17,463 nt of DNA from Dyella_B sp035486915 (GCF_035486915.1 NZ_DATHMR010000088.1:1-17463); one strand, 5' to 3'; numbered from the stretch's first letter, positions 1-7,899 are shown. Program-made: numbers and translations. Notes: generated from the sequence alone by a model not told the origin.

Positions 1-195
1 CACGCAACCGGGCTTGTAGATGTTCACGCCACTATTGGGGACATCCACCGAGACATCGCTGTTCGTTAGAACCCAGGTGTAGGGAAGCTGCTCTGGCGGT
101 ACACGGCGAGGTTCCTGCGCCATGACAGGTGCACAACTGGCGACAGCGACGGCTACAAACAGTGCGGATCGGACACGTCGAGAAATGGTATTCAT
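1..195 (-). CDS. Secreted or lipid-anchored hypothetical protein, N-terminal part only
   Basis: The first 65 codons of a minus-strand gene that runs off the left edge. The start is an ATG at 193-195 with a very strong Shine-Dalgarno AGGAGG (203-208) seven bases upstream. The N-terminus has basic residues (RRVR), a short hydrophobic core and an Ala-rich end, which makes an export signal. Two cleavage readings are possible: signal peptidase I after VMA (before QEPRR), or a lipobox-like VASC with Cys21 as lipid anchor. The mature part that is visible is Pro-rich and polar (PPEQLPYTWVLTNSDVSVDV). I do not recognise the family. It lies downstream of the membrane-protein gene on the same strand with a gap of 46 bases, so co-transcription is possible. 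The real function sits in the part outside the window. Confidence 0.75.
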   Translation of the reverse strand, partial: MNTISRRVRSALFVAVAVASCAPVMAQEPRRVPPEQLPYTWVLTNSDVSVDVPNSGVNIYKPGCV

Positions 196-241
196 GGGGA
201 GACCTCCTGCCTACCGTGAAAAATGGGGATGAGCGTCCAGT

Positions 242-802
242 TTAGTCGTCCCGCGCCACCGCAGTGCCATCGCCCAATGCGCTACGTCCGGTAACGGGAT
301 AACCGCGGAGCCGATAAAGCAAACCGATCAGACCACGAGATCCCATGGCCAACGCACCACCCGCGACGGCTTCGAGGATGTAATAGCACACATACCGCCA
401 TTCACCGGGCGGCAGTATCCCGGTCGCAGCATCCGCCACGCGCGCGTGAAGAAACAGCATGATCATGACGTGACTGATGCAACCGCCAAGACCCGAGATA
501 GCCATCCATATTCCCAGCACCGAAAAAGCGATGTGCTGTATCTGATCCGCGCTGATCGGAATCTCCAGGACTTCGCGCTGTCCTTTGCCTATAGCCCACC
601 ACGCAAGTATGCCGGGGCGCACCCAGAGCACGGCGGCCATAACGAGACCGAAGAGTCCGACCAGCAACTGATAGAGGGTATAGGTGCCGCCCTGATGCGA
701 CTGCGAAAGCCAGAACGGCAACTGTTCCAGAATATTCACGGCAAGCAGAACGACACCCAGGCGGATCGCGATGCAAAGCACCGTAAACAAGGTCGTCTTC
801 AT
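242..802 (-). CDS. Hypothetical inner-membrane protein with four predicted helices
   Basis: 186 residues, unrecognised family. Four hydrophobic stretches can be read at about residues 5-27, 42-70, 90-118 and 137-163, which predicts a small polytopic inner-membrane protein. The segments between them are short, apart from a charged piece around residues 73-90 (KGQREVLEIPISADQ). The C-terminus is hydrophilic. The ATG at 802 is preceded by a purine-rich GGGAGGGGG directly upstream, a good if closely spaced ribosome-binding site. The gene starts 26 bases after the stop of pyruvate kinase on the same strand, so it is probably read from the pyk transcript. No catalytic motif is visible and I assign no function. 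An open frame on the opposite strand (446-832) is judged an antisense shadow. Confidence 0.8.
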   Translation of the reverse strand: MKTTLFTVLCIAIRLGVVLLAVNILEQLPFWLSQSHQGGTYTLYQLLVGLFGLVMAAVLWVRPGILAWWAIGKGQREVLEIPISADQIQHIAFSVLGIWMAISGLGGCISHVMIMLFLHARVADAATGILPPGEWRYVCYYILEAVAGGALAMGSRGLIGLLYRLRGYPVTGRSALGDGTAVARDD

Positions 803-828
803 ACCCCCTCCCTGATGGTTCGAACTAA

Positions 829-2301
829 CTAAAGATCGCGAAGACTTTCCACCATACCTTCAGTGCCCACGGAAAGAAGCTTCAACGTATTCGTGCCACC
901 GCCGCGGCCGATGTGGTCACCGTGCGTGAGCACGACGCGATCGCCGTCGGCGAGCTTGCCCATCGCGAACAGCTGACGCACAGCTTCACGCGCCGACACA
1001 GCAGGATTCAAGGTGTCGTGCGTGAACTTGACAGGCTGCACATCGCGCAACACCAGCATGCGGCGGCGTGCGTCGTCGAATGGCGAGAGTGCGTAGATCG
1101 GCACAGCGCTGCGATAGCGCGACAGCCATTGCGCCGTCGCACCCGATTCCGTCAATGCCACGATGGCGCGTACGCCAACCTCGCTGGCCAGCAGCATGGC
1201 CGCCTTCGCGATGGCCTGGTCGGTGCGATCGAGCCGATGTCCTGCCGTGCTCAGATCTTCCTTCGGCTCGAATTGGCGTTCGGCGCCCAGGCAGATGCGA
1301 CGCAACGCCGCCACGGCCTTGTCCGGATGCGCGCCGGCTGCGGATTCTTCCGACAGCATCACTGCGTCGGTACCGTCGATCACCGCGTTGGCGACGTCCA
1401 GTACTTCGGCACGCGTCGGAATCGGCGACTTCACCATCGATTGCAACATTTGCGTGGCGGTAATCACGGCACGGTTGCGCTGCACGGCTTCGCGAATGAT
1501 CTTTTTCTGCAGACCGGGTAACTCGGCGTCGCCGATTTCCACACCCAGATCGCCACGCGCCACCATCACGACATCGGATGCATCGATGATTTCACCCAGC
1601 ACGGGAATGGCATCGGCGCGCTCGATCTTTGCGACCAGCGATGCGTTGCCGCCGGCTTCGTGCAGCAGCTTTCGCGCCAGGTCCATGTCCGCGCCTGAGC
1701 GCACGAAGGACACCGCAAGAAAGTCTGCACCGATTTCCGCAGCCAACTTGATGTCGGCCTTGTCTTTTTCAGACAACGCGGACACGGACAAGCCGCCACC
1801 CTGACGATTCAATCCCTTGCGGTCCGAAAGGCGACCGCCAATCAACACCTGGCAACGTACTTCGGCGCCGACCACCTCAAGTACGGTTAGCGCTACCAAG
1901 CCGTCGTCCAATAAAAGCACGTCGCCGGCATTCACGTCCTGCGGCAAACCGAGATAGCTCACGCCCACGCGCGTGGTATCGCCAGGAGGCGCATCGGCAC
2001 GGCAATCCAGAACGAACGGATCGCCATCGCGCAATTCGATCGGACCATTGGCGAAGCGCTCAACGCGAATCTTCGGACCTTGCAGGTCGGCAAGAATGCC
2101 GACTTCGCGCCCCACTTTCTCCGCCGCCTTGCGTACTGCAACGGCGCGAGCGCGATGATCGTCAGACTGACCGTGCGAAAGATTGAGACGAACGACATCG
2201 ACGCCTTCGGCAAGGATTCGTTCGAGCATGCCAGGTGCATCGGTGGCGGGGCCGAGAGTGGCAACAATTTTGGTGCGGCGTAGATGAGTGTCGGTAGTCA
2301 T
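829..2301 (-). CDS. pyk: Pyruvate kinase
   Basis: Catalyses phosphoenolpyruvate + ADP to pyruvate + ATP, the last step of glycolysis, in the cytosol. Visible hallmarks in order (numbering from the chosen start): KIVATLGPA at 11-19, substrate-binding RLNLSHG at 38-44, ADLQGPKIRV at 71-80 ahead of the B domain (about 81-170), the active-site lysine in AKIERAD (Lys225) with metal ligands Glu227 and Asp251 (ARGDLGVEI), then TATQMLQSMV and the DGTDAVMLSEESA helix at 309-321. At 490 residues it has the usual bacterial length. The start is chosen at the ATG at 2301 because family members begin just ahead of RRTKIVATLGP. An in-frame ATG at 2322 would add seven residues and has no better Shine-Dalgarno. 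The membrane-protein gene follows closely; the region upstream is a 409-base gene-free interval. Confidence 0.96.
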   Translation of the reverse strand: MTTDTHLRRTKIVATLGPATDAPGMLERILAEGVDVVRLNLSHGQSDDHRARAVAVRKAAEKVGREVGILADLQGPKIRVERFANGPIELRDGDPFVLDCRADAPPGDTTRVGVSYLGLPQDVNAGDVLLLDDGLVALTVLEVVGAEVRCQVLIGGRLSDRKGLNRQGGGLSVSALSEKDKADIKLAAEIGADFLAVSFVRSGADMDLARKLLHEAGGNASLVAKIERADAIPVLGEIIDASDVVMVARGDLGVEIGDAELPGLQKKIIREAVQRNRAVITATQMLQSMVKSPIPTRAEVLDVANAVIDGTDAVMLSEESAAGAHPDKAVAALRRICLGAERQFEPKEDLSTAGHRLDRTDQAIAKAAMLLASEVGVRAIVALTESGATAQWLSRYRSAVPIYALSPFDDARRRMLVLRDVQPVKFTHDTLNPAVSAREAVRQLFAMGKLADGDRVVLTHGDHIGRGGGTNTLKLLSVGTEGMVESLRDL

Positions 2302-2710
2302 TGCTTCACTTTTTCCAGTCATCTTCGCAGACTAACAGAACTGCGCGGTGGCTCGACAACTCCCTTTCGCCAACGCCGGCGTACTGTCGCAGTGCGTCAA
2401 AATCCAGCACATGAAATGGACGGATAAACGTATACCCGTTCGAGTGTCTATTTTGATAACGACGTCGCCAACGCTGTCGAGTCAAACTTACAGGCCAAGT
2501 GCAGCGATCACGCAATACCAGCTCTCGTAAGTCCATTGCCCTTGAGAGATTTATGAGCCAACCAGATTTTCCAACACGCGCCACTCAGATGGACGCGCGG
2601 TAGATTCGCGCGCAGCGTTCACGCAACGCTTACGGCTTTGGCGCCCTCTTGGCCCCGCCTACTGATCAAAAATCTGCATACGTATGCAGCGATTGATGCG
2701 AACCGTTCCG
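2302..2710. other. Gene-free interval between nuclease stop and pyruvate kinase start
   Basis: About 410 bases with no supportable gene. It should carry the pyk promoter. On the minus strand a TTGACT (2480-2485) resembles a -35 box, but at 17-19 bp from it only poor -10 matches (TCGTTA, GTTATC) are seen, so I do not call a promoter. A minus-strand open frame from a GTG at 2584 ends with TGA at 2306, four bases before the chosen pyk ATG. It has no Shine-Dalgarno and no recognisable content, so it is left out. The left part of the interval is otherwise featureless. The right end holds the palindrome at 2674-2689, described separately. Confidence 0.6.
2668..2689 (-). terminator. Perfect 16-bp palindrome followed by T-tract: weak terminator or operator
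   Basis: CTGCATACGTATGCAG at 2674-2689 is a perfect palindrome. Read on the minus strand it can fold as a 6-bp stem with an ACGT loop, followed by ATTTTT. It begins 21 bases after the nuclease stop codon, where an intrinsic terminator would be expected. The stem is short and only half GC, so an alternative is a protein-binding operator. Both readings are inference from the sequence. Confidence 0.45.
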
Positions 2711-3523
2711 TCAGCCGTTTTGCAGCGCGAGATTCAAGACTTCCGCCAAGCGCCTGCCCGCTTCGCGCAATCGGTTGTCCGCGATCGGCAAGTTGGCATC
2801 GATATACGCCTGATCGATCTTGTGACCGTCCGGATAAATCGTGTGCGTGATCTGGCACGATTCCTCCGCCCATTGCGCGTAGGGGTTATCCAGCGGAGCG
2901 ATGGGCTGCGGCAACGGCTCGAAACCTTCTGCATCGAGCATGTTCGCGTAGGCTTTCCAATCCATATTGCGTGTACTCAGCAGACCGGAGTCCCACACGC
3001 GGTGCAGGTTTGTACCCTGCCCCTGGAACTGCACCTGATAGCTATTGGCGCCCGCATCGTCCTGGTAGTTGCCGTGCAGCGGCTGATGAATGTCGCCAAC
3101 GAAATGCACCACAAACTTGAGCGCCTGCAGTCGCGTTGCATCCGACTGGCTGCGATCGCTCAGGATCGCCACGTAATGAGGAAGCGCCTCGACGACGCAC
3201 TTGCCATCCTTGCAATCGCGCGGCGGCACGTACACGCAGCTCGGATCGCGGAAGTCGATGTAATGGAGCGGACGCGTTTCCTTCCAGAGTGCCTGCTGGT
3301 TGGGATCGTTGCGAATTTCATCGGGCCAGCTGGCGATGTCAGCCAATGACGTTGTGTGATCCAGCGCGAGCAGATGTTCCATTTCCGTTTTGGCGGCCGG
3401 ACTCATATGACGCTGCGCCAAGTCGGCGACGACACTGTGTCCAAGCGGCCCCCACGCCTCGGCGACCGGCGCGATGGCAAGTGTGGCGAACAAGGCGGCA
3501 GCAATACGGCGGGCACGGAACAT
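2711..3523 (-). CDS. S1/P1-type zinc-dependent nuclease, secreted
   Basis: Predicted extracytoplasmic nuclease of the S1/P1 family, which cleaves single-stranded DNA and RNA with three zinc ions. All nine zinc ligands of P1 nuclease can be matched (numbering from the chosen start): Trp24 as the first mature residue and His29 (WGPLGH), Asp68 (SWPDEI), His87 (LHYIDF), His140 and Asp144 (VVHFVGD), His150 (HQPLH), His174 and Asp178 (NLHRVWD). The family needs the free amino group of the mature N-terminal Trp, and a signal peptide ending APVAEA sits exactly before it. Protein length is 270 residues, typical for bacterial members. The start at 3523 is chosen for a compact signal peptide. A start at 3562 is possible, and neither has a clear Shine-Dalgarno. 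The gene lies 53 bases downstream of the OsmC gene on the same strand. Confidence 0.92.
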   Translation of the reverse strand: MFRARRIAAALFATLAIAPVAEAWGPLGHSVVADLAQRHMSPAAKTEMEHLLALDHTTSLADIASWPDEIRNDPNQQALWKETRPLHYIDFRDPSCVYVPPRDCKDGKCVVEALPHYVAILSDRSQSDATRLQALKFVVHFVGDIHQPLHGNYQDDAGANSYQVQFQGQGTNLHRVWDSGLLSTRNMDWKAYANMLDAEGFEPLPQPIAPLDNPYAQWAEESCQITHTIYPDGHKIDQAYIDANLPIADNRLREAGRRLAEVLNLALQNG

Positions 3524-3576
3524 ACGGGTAACTCGGAGGGCGGAAACCAGGCATCTTGCCATAGTCGATATGACAG

Positions 3577-4041
3577 TCAGACGTTGCTGGTATGCACGAT
3601 GGCGCCAGCCGCATCGCGCACATTGACCTCTATCGGGATACCCTCCCGAACGCTCTCGGTGACGATGCAAAAATTTTCGAATTGCGCAAACGCGCGGTCG
3701 GCATGCTCCAGTGCCGAGGCAACATCGGCGAGTTGAAGATCGACGGTCACGTGCGCGATGCGCAGACGGCCCTCGTCATTGCGTGCCATCGCGGCGCGCG
3801 ATCGGGTCACTAGCTTGCCGGGGTCGTTCTTGTATTTACGCAGCGCGAACAACAAGCTGGCCGACAGGCAGTTCGCAACCGAAACCGCCAGCAGGCGCGA
3901 TGGATTCGGTCCTGCGTCCGCACCCAGGGGCGGGTTTTCATCCGTCACCAGATCGGGAATCGCTGTGCCATCGAACCGGACGCGAAATTCATAGGGTCCG
4001 GTCTGCTCAAGGGTCACCTCGACCAACTGCTCGTCGCTCAT
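3577..4041 (-). CDS. OsmC/Ohr-family protein (probable thiol peroxidase-like)
   Basis: 154 residues of the OsmC fold. Members typically reduce organic hydroperoxides using two conserved cysteines. Both are present: Cys58 in SVANCLSASLL on the central helix and Cys125 in FENFCIVTESV. The C-terminus VREGIPIEVNVRD is typical of the family, and the N-terminal strands (VTLEQTGPYEFRVRFDG) fit its beta-sheet. It belongs to the broader OsmC-like branch rather than clearly to Ohr or OsmC proper, so the substrate is open. The ATG at 4041 is chosen because GGAG lies seven bases upstream. Earlier in-frame starts (about 4059) would put this Shine-Dalgarno inside the gene. It diverges from gap and probably shares a transcript with the nuclease downstream. 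Confidence 0.88.
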   Translation of the reverse strand: MSDEQLVEVTLEQTGPYEFRVRFDGTAIPDLVTDENPPLGADAGPNPSRLLAVSVANCLSASLLFALRKYKNDPGKLVTRSRAAMARNDEGRLRIAHVTVDLQLADVASALEHADRAFAQFENFCIVTESVREGIPIEVNVRDAAGAIVHTSNV

Positions 4042-4100
4042 GGAGTTTCTCCGCATCAAGAGGGGTCTTTATAGCCCGGTCCAGCGCACTTACGCGTGTG

Positions 4101-4137
4101 CCCGAGGCCGGTTACCCGCTTAGGGTGCCGGTTCGGG
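4101..4137. promoter_or_regulatory. Long imperfect hairpin/dyad between the OsmC and gap genes
   Basis: CCCGA at 4101-4105 pairs with TCGGG at 4133-4137. Inside, GGCCGG pairs with CCGG(T), and ACCC pairs with GGGT around a GCTTA centre, giving roughly 15 paired positions with two bulges. It ends two bases before the likely gap -10 box and lies 60 bases upstream of the divergent OsmC start. It has no T-tract on either side, so a regulator-binding dyad fits better than a terminator. Confidence 0.45.
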
Positions 4138-4138
4138 C

Positions 4139-4144
4139 TAAAAT
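4139..4144 (+). promoter_or_regulatory. Probable -10 box of gap (TAAAAT)
   Basis: TAAAAT lies 68 bases upstream of the gap start. No convincing -35 box stands 16-18 bp upstream, since that space is filled by the dyad at 4101-4137. The resulting leader would contain a short stem, CGGCGG (4153-4158) with CCGCCG (4169-4174). The call rests on position and the -10 match only. Confidence 0.4.
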
Positions 4145-4211
4145 GCGCGTTCCGGCGGCCCATCAGGACCGCCGCTTTGCTGCTCGCCATCACTTTGGAG
4201 GACGCTGTCCC

Positions 4212-5228
4212 ATGGCCATCAAGGTCGCCATCAACGGTTACGGTCGTATCGGTCGCAACATTCTGCGTGCGTTGTATGAATCCGGTCGTACGAAAGAGTT
4301 TCAGATCGTCGCGATCAACGACCTCGGCAATGCCGAGACGAACGCGCACCTCACTCAATACGACACCGCACACGGCCGCTTCCCCGGTCAGGTGGCGGTG
4401 GACGGTGGCGATCTGATCGTCAACGGCGACCGCATCAAGGTATGCGCCGAGCGCGATCCGTCGAAATTGCCCTGGGGCGACCTCGGCGTGGACGTGGTGC
4501 TTGAATGCACGGGCCTGTTCACTTCCAAGGCCAAGGCCGGCGCGCACATCGCCGCGGGCGCGAAGAAGGTGATCATTTCTGCCCCAGGCGACAAAGATGT
4601 CGACGGCACCTTCGTGTTCGGCGTGAACGACGACAAGATCAGCGCCGGGCAGCACCAAGTCATCTCCAACGCGTCGTGCACCACCAACTGCCTTGCGCCG
4701 CTGGCGAAGGTGCTGAACGACAAGATCGGCATCGTGCACGGCCTGATGACGACCATTCATGCCTACACCAACGACCAGGTGCTGACGGACGTTTATCACT
4801 CCGACCTGCGCCGCGCACGTTCCGCCACACATTCGCAGATTCCGACCAAGACCGGCGCTGCCGCCGCGGTGGGTCTGGTGCTGCCGGAACTCAACGGCAA
4901 GCTCGACGGTTTCGCCATGCGCGTGCCGACGATCAATGTGTCCGTGGTCGACCTCACCTTCGTCGCGGCTCGCCCGACCACGAAGGAAGAAATCGACGCC
5001 GTTGTTCATGAAGCCTCGCAGGGTGCGCTGAAGGGCATCCTGGAAATCAACACCAAGCCACTCGTGTCGATCGATTTCAACCACAATCCTGCCTCGTCCA
5101 TCTATGACACCACGCAGACGCGCGTCATGGGCGGCACGCTGGTGAAGGTGCTGAGCTGGTACGACAACGAATGGGGTTTCTCCAATCGCATGTTGGACAT
5201 GACCAAGGCACTGATGGCCGCCAAGTAA
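4212..5228 (+). CDS. gap: Glyceraldehyde-3-phosphate dehydrogenase, type I, NAD-dependent
   Basis: Oxidises glyceraldehyde 3-phosphate to 1,3-bisphosphoglycerate in glycolysis and works in reverse in gluconeogenesis. The Rossmann motif NGYGRIGRN is at 8-16, and Asp37 (AINDLGN) points to NAD rather than NADP. The catalytic pair is Cys156 in SNASCTTNCLAP and His183 in TTIHAYTNDQ. The S-loop (HSDLRRARSATHSQIPTKTGAA) and the C-terminal SWYDNEWGFSNRM are intact. At 338 residues it is full length. The reading frame stays open far upstream, but the ATG at 4212 is supported by GGAGG at 4197-4201 and by homology beginning at MAIKVAINGYG. A strong terminator follows. Although pyruvate kinase is nearby, pgk is not in the window and the two genes point in opposite directions. 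Confidence 0.97.
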   Translation: MAIKVAINGYGRIGRNILRALYESGRTKEFQIVAINDLGNAETNAHLTQYDTAHGRFPGQVAVDGGDLIVNGDRIKVCAERDPSKLPWGDLGVDVVLECTGLFTSKAKAGAHIAAGAKKVIISAPGDKDVDGTFVFGVNDDKISAGQHQVISNASCTTNCLAPLAKVLNDKIGIVHGLMTTIHAYTNDQVLTDVYHSDLRRARSATHSQIPTKTGAAAAVGLVLPELNGKLDGFAMRVPTINVSVVDLTFVAARPTTKEEIDAVVHEASQGALKGILEINTKPLVSIDFNHNPASSIYDTTQTRVMGGTLVKVLSWYDNEWGFSNRMLDMTKALMAAK

Positions 5229-5251
5229 TTACGAATTGTCGGCATTGCGTG

Positions 5252-5284
5252 AAAAAAGCGACCACTCCGGTGGTCGCTTTTTTT
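5252..5284 (+). terminator. Strong rho-independent terminator after gap
   Basis: An 8-bp perfect stem, GCGACCAC/GTGGTCGC, with TCCG loop (5258-5277), is flanked by six A on the left and seven T on the right. It lies 30 bases after the gap stop. The A-tract would let it work in both directions, though no minus-strand gene ends here. Confidence 0.93.
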
Positions 5285-5339
5285 ATGCCATCGACGGCGC
5301 GATACTTGAAGCACCACCATGCTACGGAGAGGCATCGCC

Positions 5340-6251
5340 ATGCGTATTGCATTCCAGCGTTCTGTATGGCCCGGTTTGATTCTCGGAACAGTCGTGGCGT
5401 TTGCTCCCTTTGGCGCAATTGCGGCCGACGCCGCTGCGCCGACGCCCAGCTTGGCGCCTCCACACGCCCTTATGTCGGACGCTCAGTGGGCTTCTTTATT
5501 CGATCAAAGCAAGCCTCTTGCCGATCGCGAGCGCATGCTCGCCCAGGTCGAGCAATCACCCGACTTGCGTAATCCCAAAGATCTTTACGCGCTCGGATCG
5601 CTGTACCACATGGGCAAGAACGCCCCTGGTTCGCCGGTAGACGACAATCCGCAGAAAGCGAGCCTTTATCTCGGTAACGCCGCGATCCGCGGCAGCGTGT
5701 ATGCCATGGCGAAAATGGCGGAATTGAAGCTTGCCGCGGGTCAATATCAAGAAGCCATGAACTGGGCGCAAATCTATAGCCACTATGCCCTGCTCGCACC
5801 CGAGACCAGCCACAGCCCGCGAGAAAGCTACGCTGCCGAACTCGTTTCGCGTATCAAGTCGCACGTCACGGATACGCAGATGGCTGCCATCATGAAGGAC
5901 GTGAACAGTTTCGTCGCATTGAACGATGCGCAGATCCGCGCCGGCATGCAGGCCGATGCGCTGAACGACGGCGATCGCCCGAACAGGATGATGCACCATC
6001 GCGTACAGCTGCCCGATAGCCGACGGCCCGACACCGGCATCGCCGACTACCTCATCGCATTCAAGCCGGACGGTTCTGCAGCGAACGTCCAATTGGTCGA
6101 TGCCGTACCACGCCCAGAGGTCGGCGGCACACTGCGCAACTGGGCAAAATCGGTGACGCTGCAACCCGCACCAGAAGGCAACGCACTACGTTACGCGTGG
6201 GTGCCCATGGTCATTGGAAACAAGGACTATCACATGGATGACAGCCATTGA
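5340..6251 (+). CDS. Secreted Sel1/TPR-like repeat protein of unknown function
   Basis: 303 residues with an N-terminal signal peptide (basic start, hydrophobic core, AIA cleavage site near residue 28), so periplasmic or secreted. Residues about 81-150 read as Sel1-type helical hairpins: DLYALGSLYHMGKN, a PVDDNPQKASLYLGNAAIRG segment, then VYAMAKMAELKLAAGQYQEA. Such repeats normally mediate protein-protein contact. The C-terminal third (from about 215) has a short domain ending LRYAWVPMVIGNKDYHMDD that I cannot name. The ATG at 5340 is preferred over one at 5319 because GGAGAGG lies just upstream. The gene stands alone between two terminators, so it is probably monocistronic. No enzyme motif is visible. 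Confidence 0.85.
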   Translation: MRIAFQRSVWPGLILGTVVAFAPFGAIAADAAAPTPSLAPPHALMSDAQWASLFDQSKPLADRERMLAQVEQSPDLRNPKDLYALGSLYHMGKNAPGSPVDDNPQKASLYLGNAAIRGSVYAMAKMAELKLAAGQYQEAMNWAQIYSHYALLAPETSHSPRESYAAELVSRIKSHVTDTQMAAIMKDVNSFVALNDAQIRAGMQADALNDGDRPNRMMHHRVQLPDSRRPDTGIADYLIAFKPDGSAANVQLVDAVPRPEVGGTLRNWAKSVTLQPAPEGNALRYAWVPMVIGNKDYHMDDSH

Positions 6252-6263
6252 TGTCGCGGCAAT

Positions 6264-6294
6264 AAAAAAGCCGGGACTTGACCCGGCTTTTTTT
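6264..6294. terminator. Bidirectional rho-independent terminator
   Basis: The stem GCCGGG/CCCGGC (6270-6275, 6282-6287) with loop ACTTGA is flanked by an A-tract (6264-6269) and seven T (6288-6294). It sits between the convergent Sel1-like gene (ends 6251) and tpx (ends 6306), so it can stop both transcripts. Confidence 0.92.
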
Positions 6295-6305
6295 GTTGCG
6301 TTCTG

Positions 6306-6806
6306 TCAGCGCAATGCGGCGAGCGCCGCATCGTAATTGGGTTCCTGCGCGATTTCACTCACCATTTCAGTGTGCAGCACCTTGTCGTGCTCATCGAGCA
6401 CCACCACGGCACGCGCGGCGAGACCGGCCAGCGGGCTGGAAGCAATCGCCACACCGTAATGCTTGAGGAAATCGTGACCACGCATGGTAGACAACGTCAC
6501 CACATTGCTCAGGCCTTCCGCGCCGCAAAAGCGCGCTTGCGCGAAAGGCAGATCTGCGGAAATGCAGAGCACAACCGTATTGTTCAACGCACTGGCTGCT
6601 TCATTGAAGTGTCGCACGGACATCGCACAGGTCGGCGTATCCACACTCGGAAAGATGTTCAGCACCTTGCGCTTGCCGCTGAAATTCGCGAGCGTTGCAT
6701 CGGACAGATCTTTGGCAACAAGGCTGAAAGCCGGCGCCTTGTCGCCGACGGCCGGAAAATGACCGTCGATCTTGATCGGGTTGCCTTTCAGGGTGACTTG
6801 GGACAT
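6306..6806 (-). CDS. tpx: Thiol peroxidase (Tpx, atypical 2-Cys peroxiredoxin)
   Basis: Reduces hydrogen peroxide and alkyl hydroperoxides using thioredoxin. The peroxidatic cysteine is Cys60 in SVDTPTCAMSVR, and the resolving cysteine is Cys94 in ARFCGAEG. These match the well-known Cys61/Cys95 pair of E. coli Tpx with the same spacing. The N-terminus MSQVTLKGNPI and the 166-residue length are typical of the family. The ATG at 6806 has AGGAG about nine bases upstream. An in-frame upstream extension to 6878 is rejected, since it adds non-homologous sequence. It follows fahA on the same strand after 87 bases, so it may be the last gene of the tyrosine operon or have its own promoter in that gap. 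No clear promoter was found. Confidence 0.96.
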   Translation of the reverse strand: MSQVTLKGNPIKIDGHFPAVGDKAPAFSLVAKDLSDATLANFSGKRKVLNIFPSVDTPTCAMSVRHFNEAASALNNTVVLCISADLPFAQARFCGAEGLSNVVTLSTMRGHDFLKHYGVAIASSPLAGLAARAVVVLDEHDKVLHTEMVSEIAQEPNYDAALAALR

Positions 6807-6893
6807 GAGGTGTAACTCCTGTGTCTGTGAGATGCATTCGCGCGTCGTGCGATCGGAAGAAGATAACGCCGATGGCACACCACGTCACCTGCA

Positions 6894-7877
6894 TCACTTC
6901 TGCGGCGCGATGACCTGTTCGATAGCGCCGAAGATCGACGCACCGTGCGCATCGGTGATCTCGATACACAACGTGTCGCCATACTTGAGGAATGGCGTGC
7001 TGGGCTTGCCGCTCGCCAGCGTTTCGACCGTACGCTGCTCGGCAAGGCACGACGCGCCCTTGCTGGTATCTTCATTGGCAATCGTGCCCGAGCCCACGAT
7101 GCTGCCCGCCGTAAGCGGACGTGTCTTGGCCGCGTGCGCAACGAGCTGCGCAAAGTTGAACTGCATGTCCACGCCGCATTCGGCTTCGCCAAACCACTTG
7201 CCGTTGAGCCACGTGCGCATTGGCAGATGAAGCTTCTCATCCTGCCACGCATCGCCCAGTTCGTCCGGCGTTACGAAAACCGGCGAAAGCGCCGAGCGCG
7301 GCTTGGATTGCAGGAAGCCAAAACCTTTGGCCAGCTCGTTGGGAATCAGATTGCGCAGACTGACGTCGTTGACAAGACCCACAAGCTGAATGTGTGCAGC
7401 CGCTTGCTCTGGCGTCACCGCCATGGGCACATCGTCCGTAACGACAACGACTTCGGCTTCCAAATCGATGCCGTAGTCTTCGCTCGGCACGATCACCGGA
7501 TCGCGCGGGCCGAGGAAGCCTGCGCTAGTTGCCTGGTACATCAGCGGATCGACGTAAAACGACTCGGGCACTTCCGCGCCACGTGCGCGACGCACGCGCT
7601 CGACGTGCGGCAGATACGCACTGCCATCGACAAATTCATAGGCACGCGGAAGCGGCGCCGCCAATACTTTCATATCCAGCGCAAACGCGCCCGTCGCTTT
7701 ACCGGCATTGAGATCATCCGACAACGCATTCAAGCGCGGCGCAACGTTCGACCAATCGTCCAGCGCCGCCTGCATGGTCGCTGCGATATCGGTGGCTTTC
7801 ACCGCGTGTGTCAGATCGCGACTGACGACGATCAGCGTGCCATCGCGGCCGCCTTCCTTGAGACTGCCTAGTTTCAT
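6894..7877 (-). CDS. fahA: Fumarylacetoacetate hydrolase (fumarylacetoacetase)
   Basis: Probably hydrolyses fumarylacetoacetate to fumarate and acetoacetate, the last step of tyrosine breakdown. The 327-residue protein has the FAH fold features: the metal-binding acidic run GIDLEAEVVVV with the Glu-x-Glu pair, the following aspartate in VNDVSLRNLI, KGFGFLQSKP, and the GSIVGSGTIAN turn near the C-terminus. The FAH superfamily also contains other C-C bond hydrolases, but the operon with hppD and hmgA makes fumarylacetoacetate the likely substrate. The ATG at 7877 (MKLGSLKEGGRDG) is chosen because GGAG lies eight bases upstream and homologues start there. An extension to 7940 would overlap the lipoprotein gene. 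It starts 22 bases after the lipoprotein stop, consistent with one transcript. Confidence 0.93.
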   Translation of the reverse strand: MKLGSLKEGGRDGTLIVVSRDLTHAVKATDIAATMQAALDDWSNVAPRLNALSDDLNAGKATGAFALDMKVLAAPLPRAYEFVDGSAYLPHVERVRRARGAEVPESFYVDPLMYQATSAGFLGPRDPVIVPSEDYGIDLEAEVVVVTDDVPMAVTPEQAAAHIQLVGLVNDVSLRNLIPNELAKGFGFLQSKPRSALSPVFVTPDELGDAWQDEKLHLPMRTWLNGKWFGEAECGVDMQFNFAQLVAHAAKTRPLTAGSIVGSGTIANEDTSKGASCLAEQRTVETLASGKPSTPFLKYGDTLCIEITDAHGASIFGAIEQVIAPQK

Positions 7878-7899
7878 GCCTTCACTCCGTCGGCTGCAC

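Noticed and set aside
913..1521. Plus-strand open frames opposite pyruvate kinase
   Set aside because: Codon shadows of a well-supported gene.
2400..2490. Sigma-70 promoter for pyk built on TTGACT at 2480-2485
   Set aside because: The -10 candidates at acceptable spacing are poor, so it is mentioned only in the interval description.
2306..2584. Minus-strand open frame of 92 codons ending four bases before the chosen pyk ATG, a possible leader gene
   Set aside because: GTG start, no Shine-Dalgarno, no recognisable domain, odd composition; probably chance.
3524..3670. N-terminal extension of the nuclease gene to 3670
   Set aside because: It would overlap the OsmC coding region and bury the signal peptide that must expose the N-terminal Trp.
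4056..5084. 342-codon minus-strand open frame opposite gap
   Set aside because: Antisense shadow of gap; His/Val/Arg-rich translation with no family resemblance.
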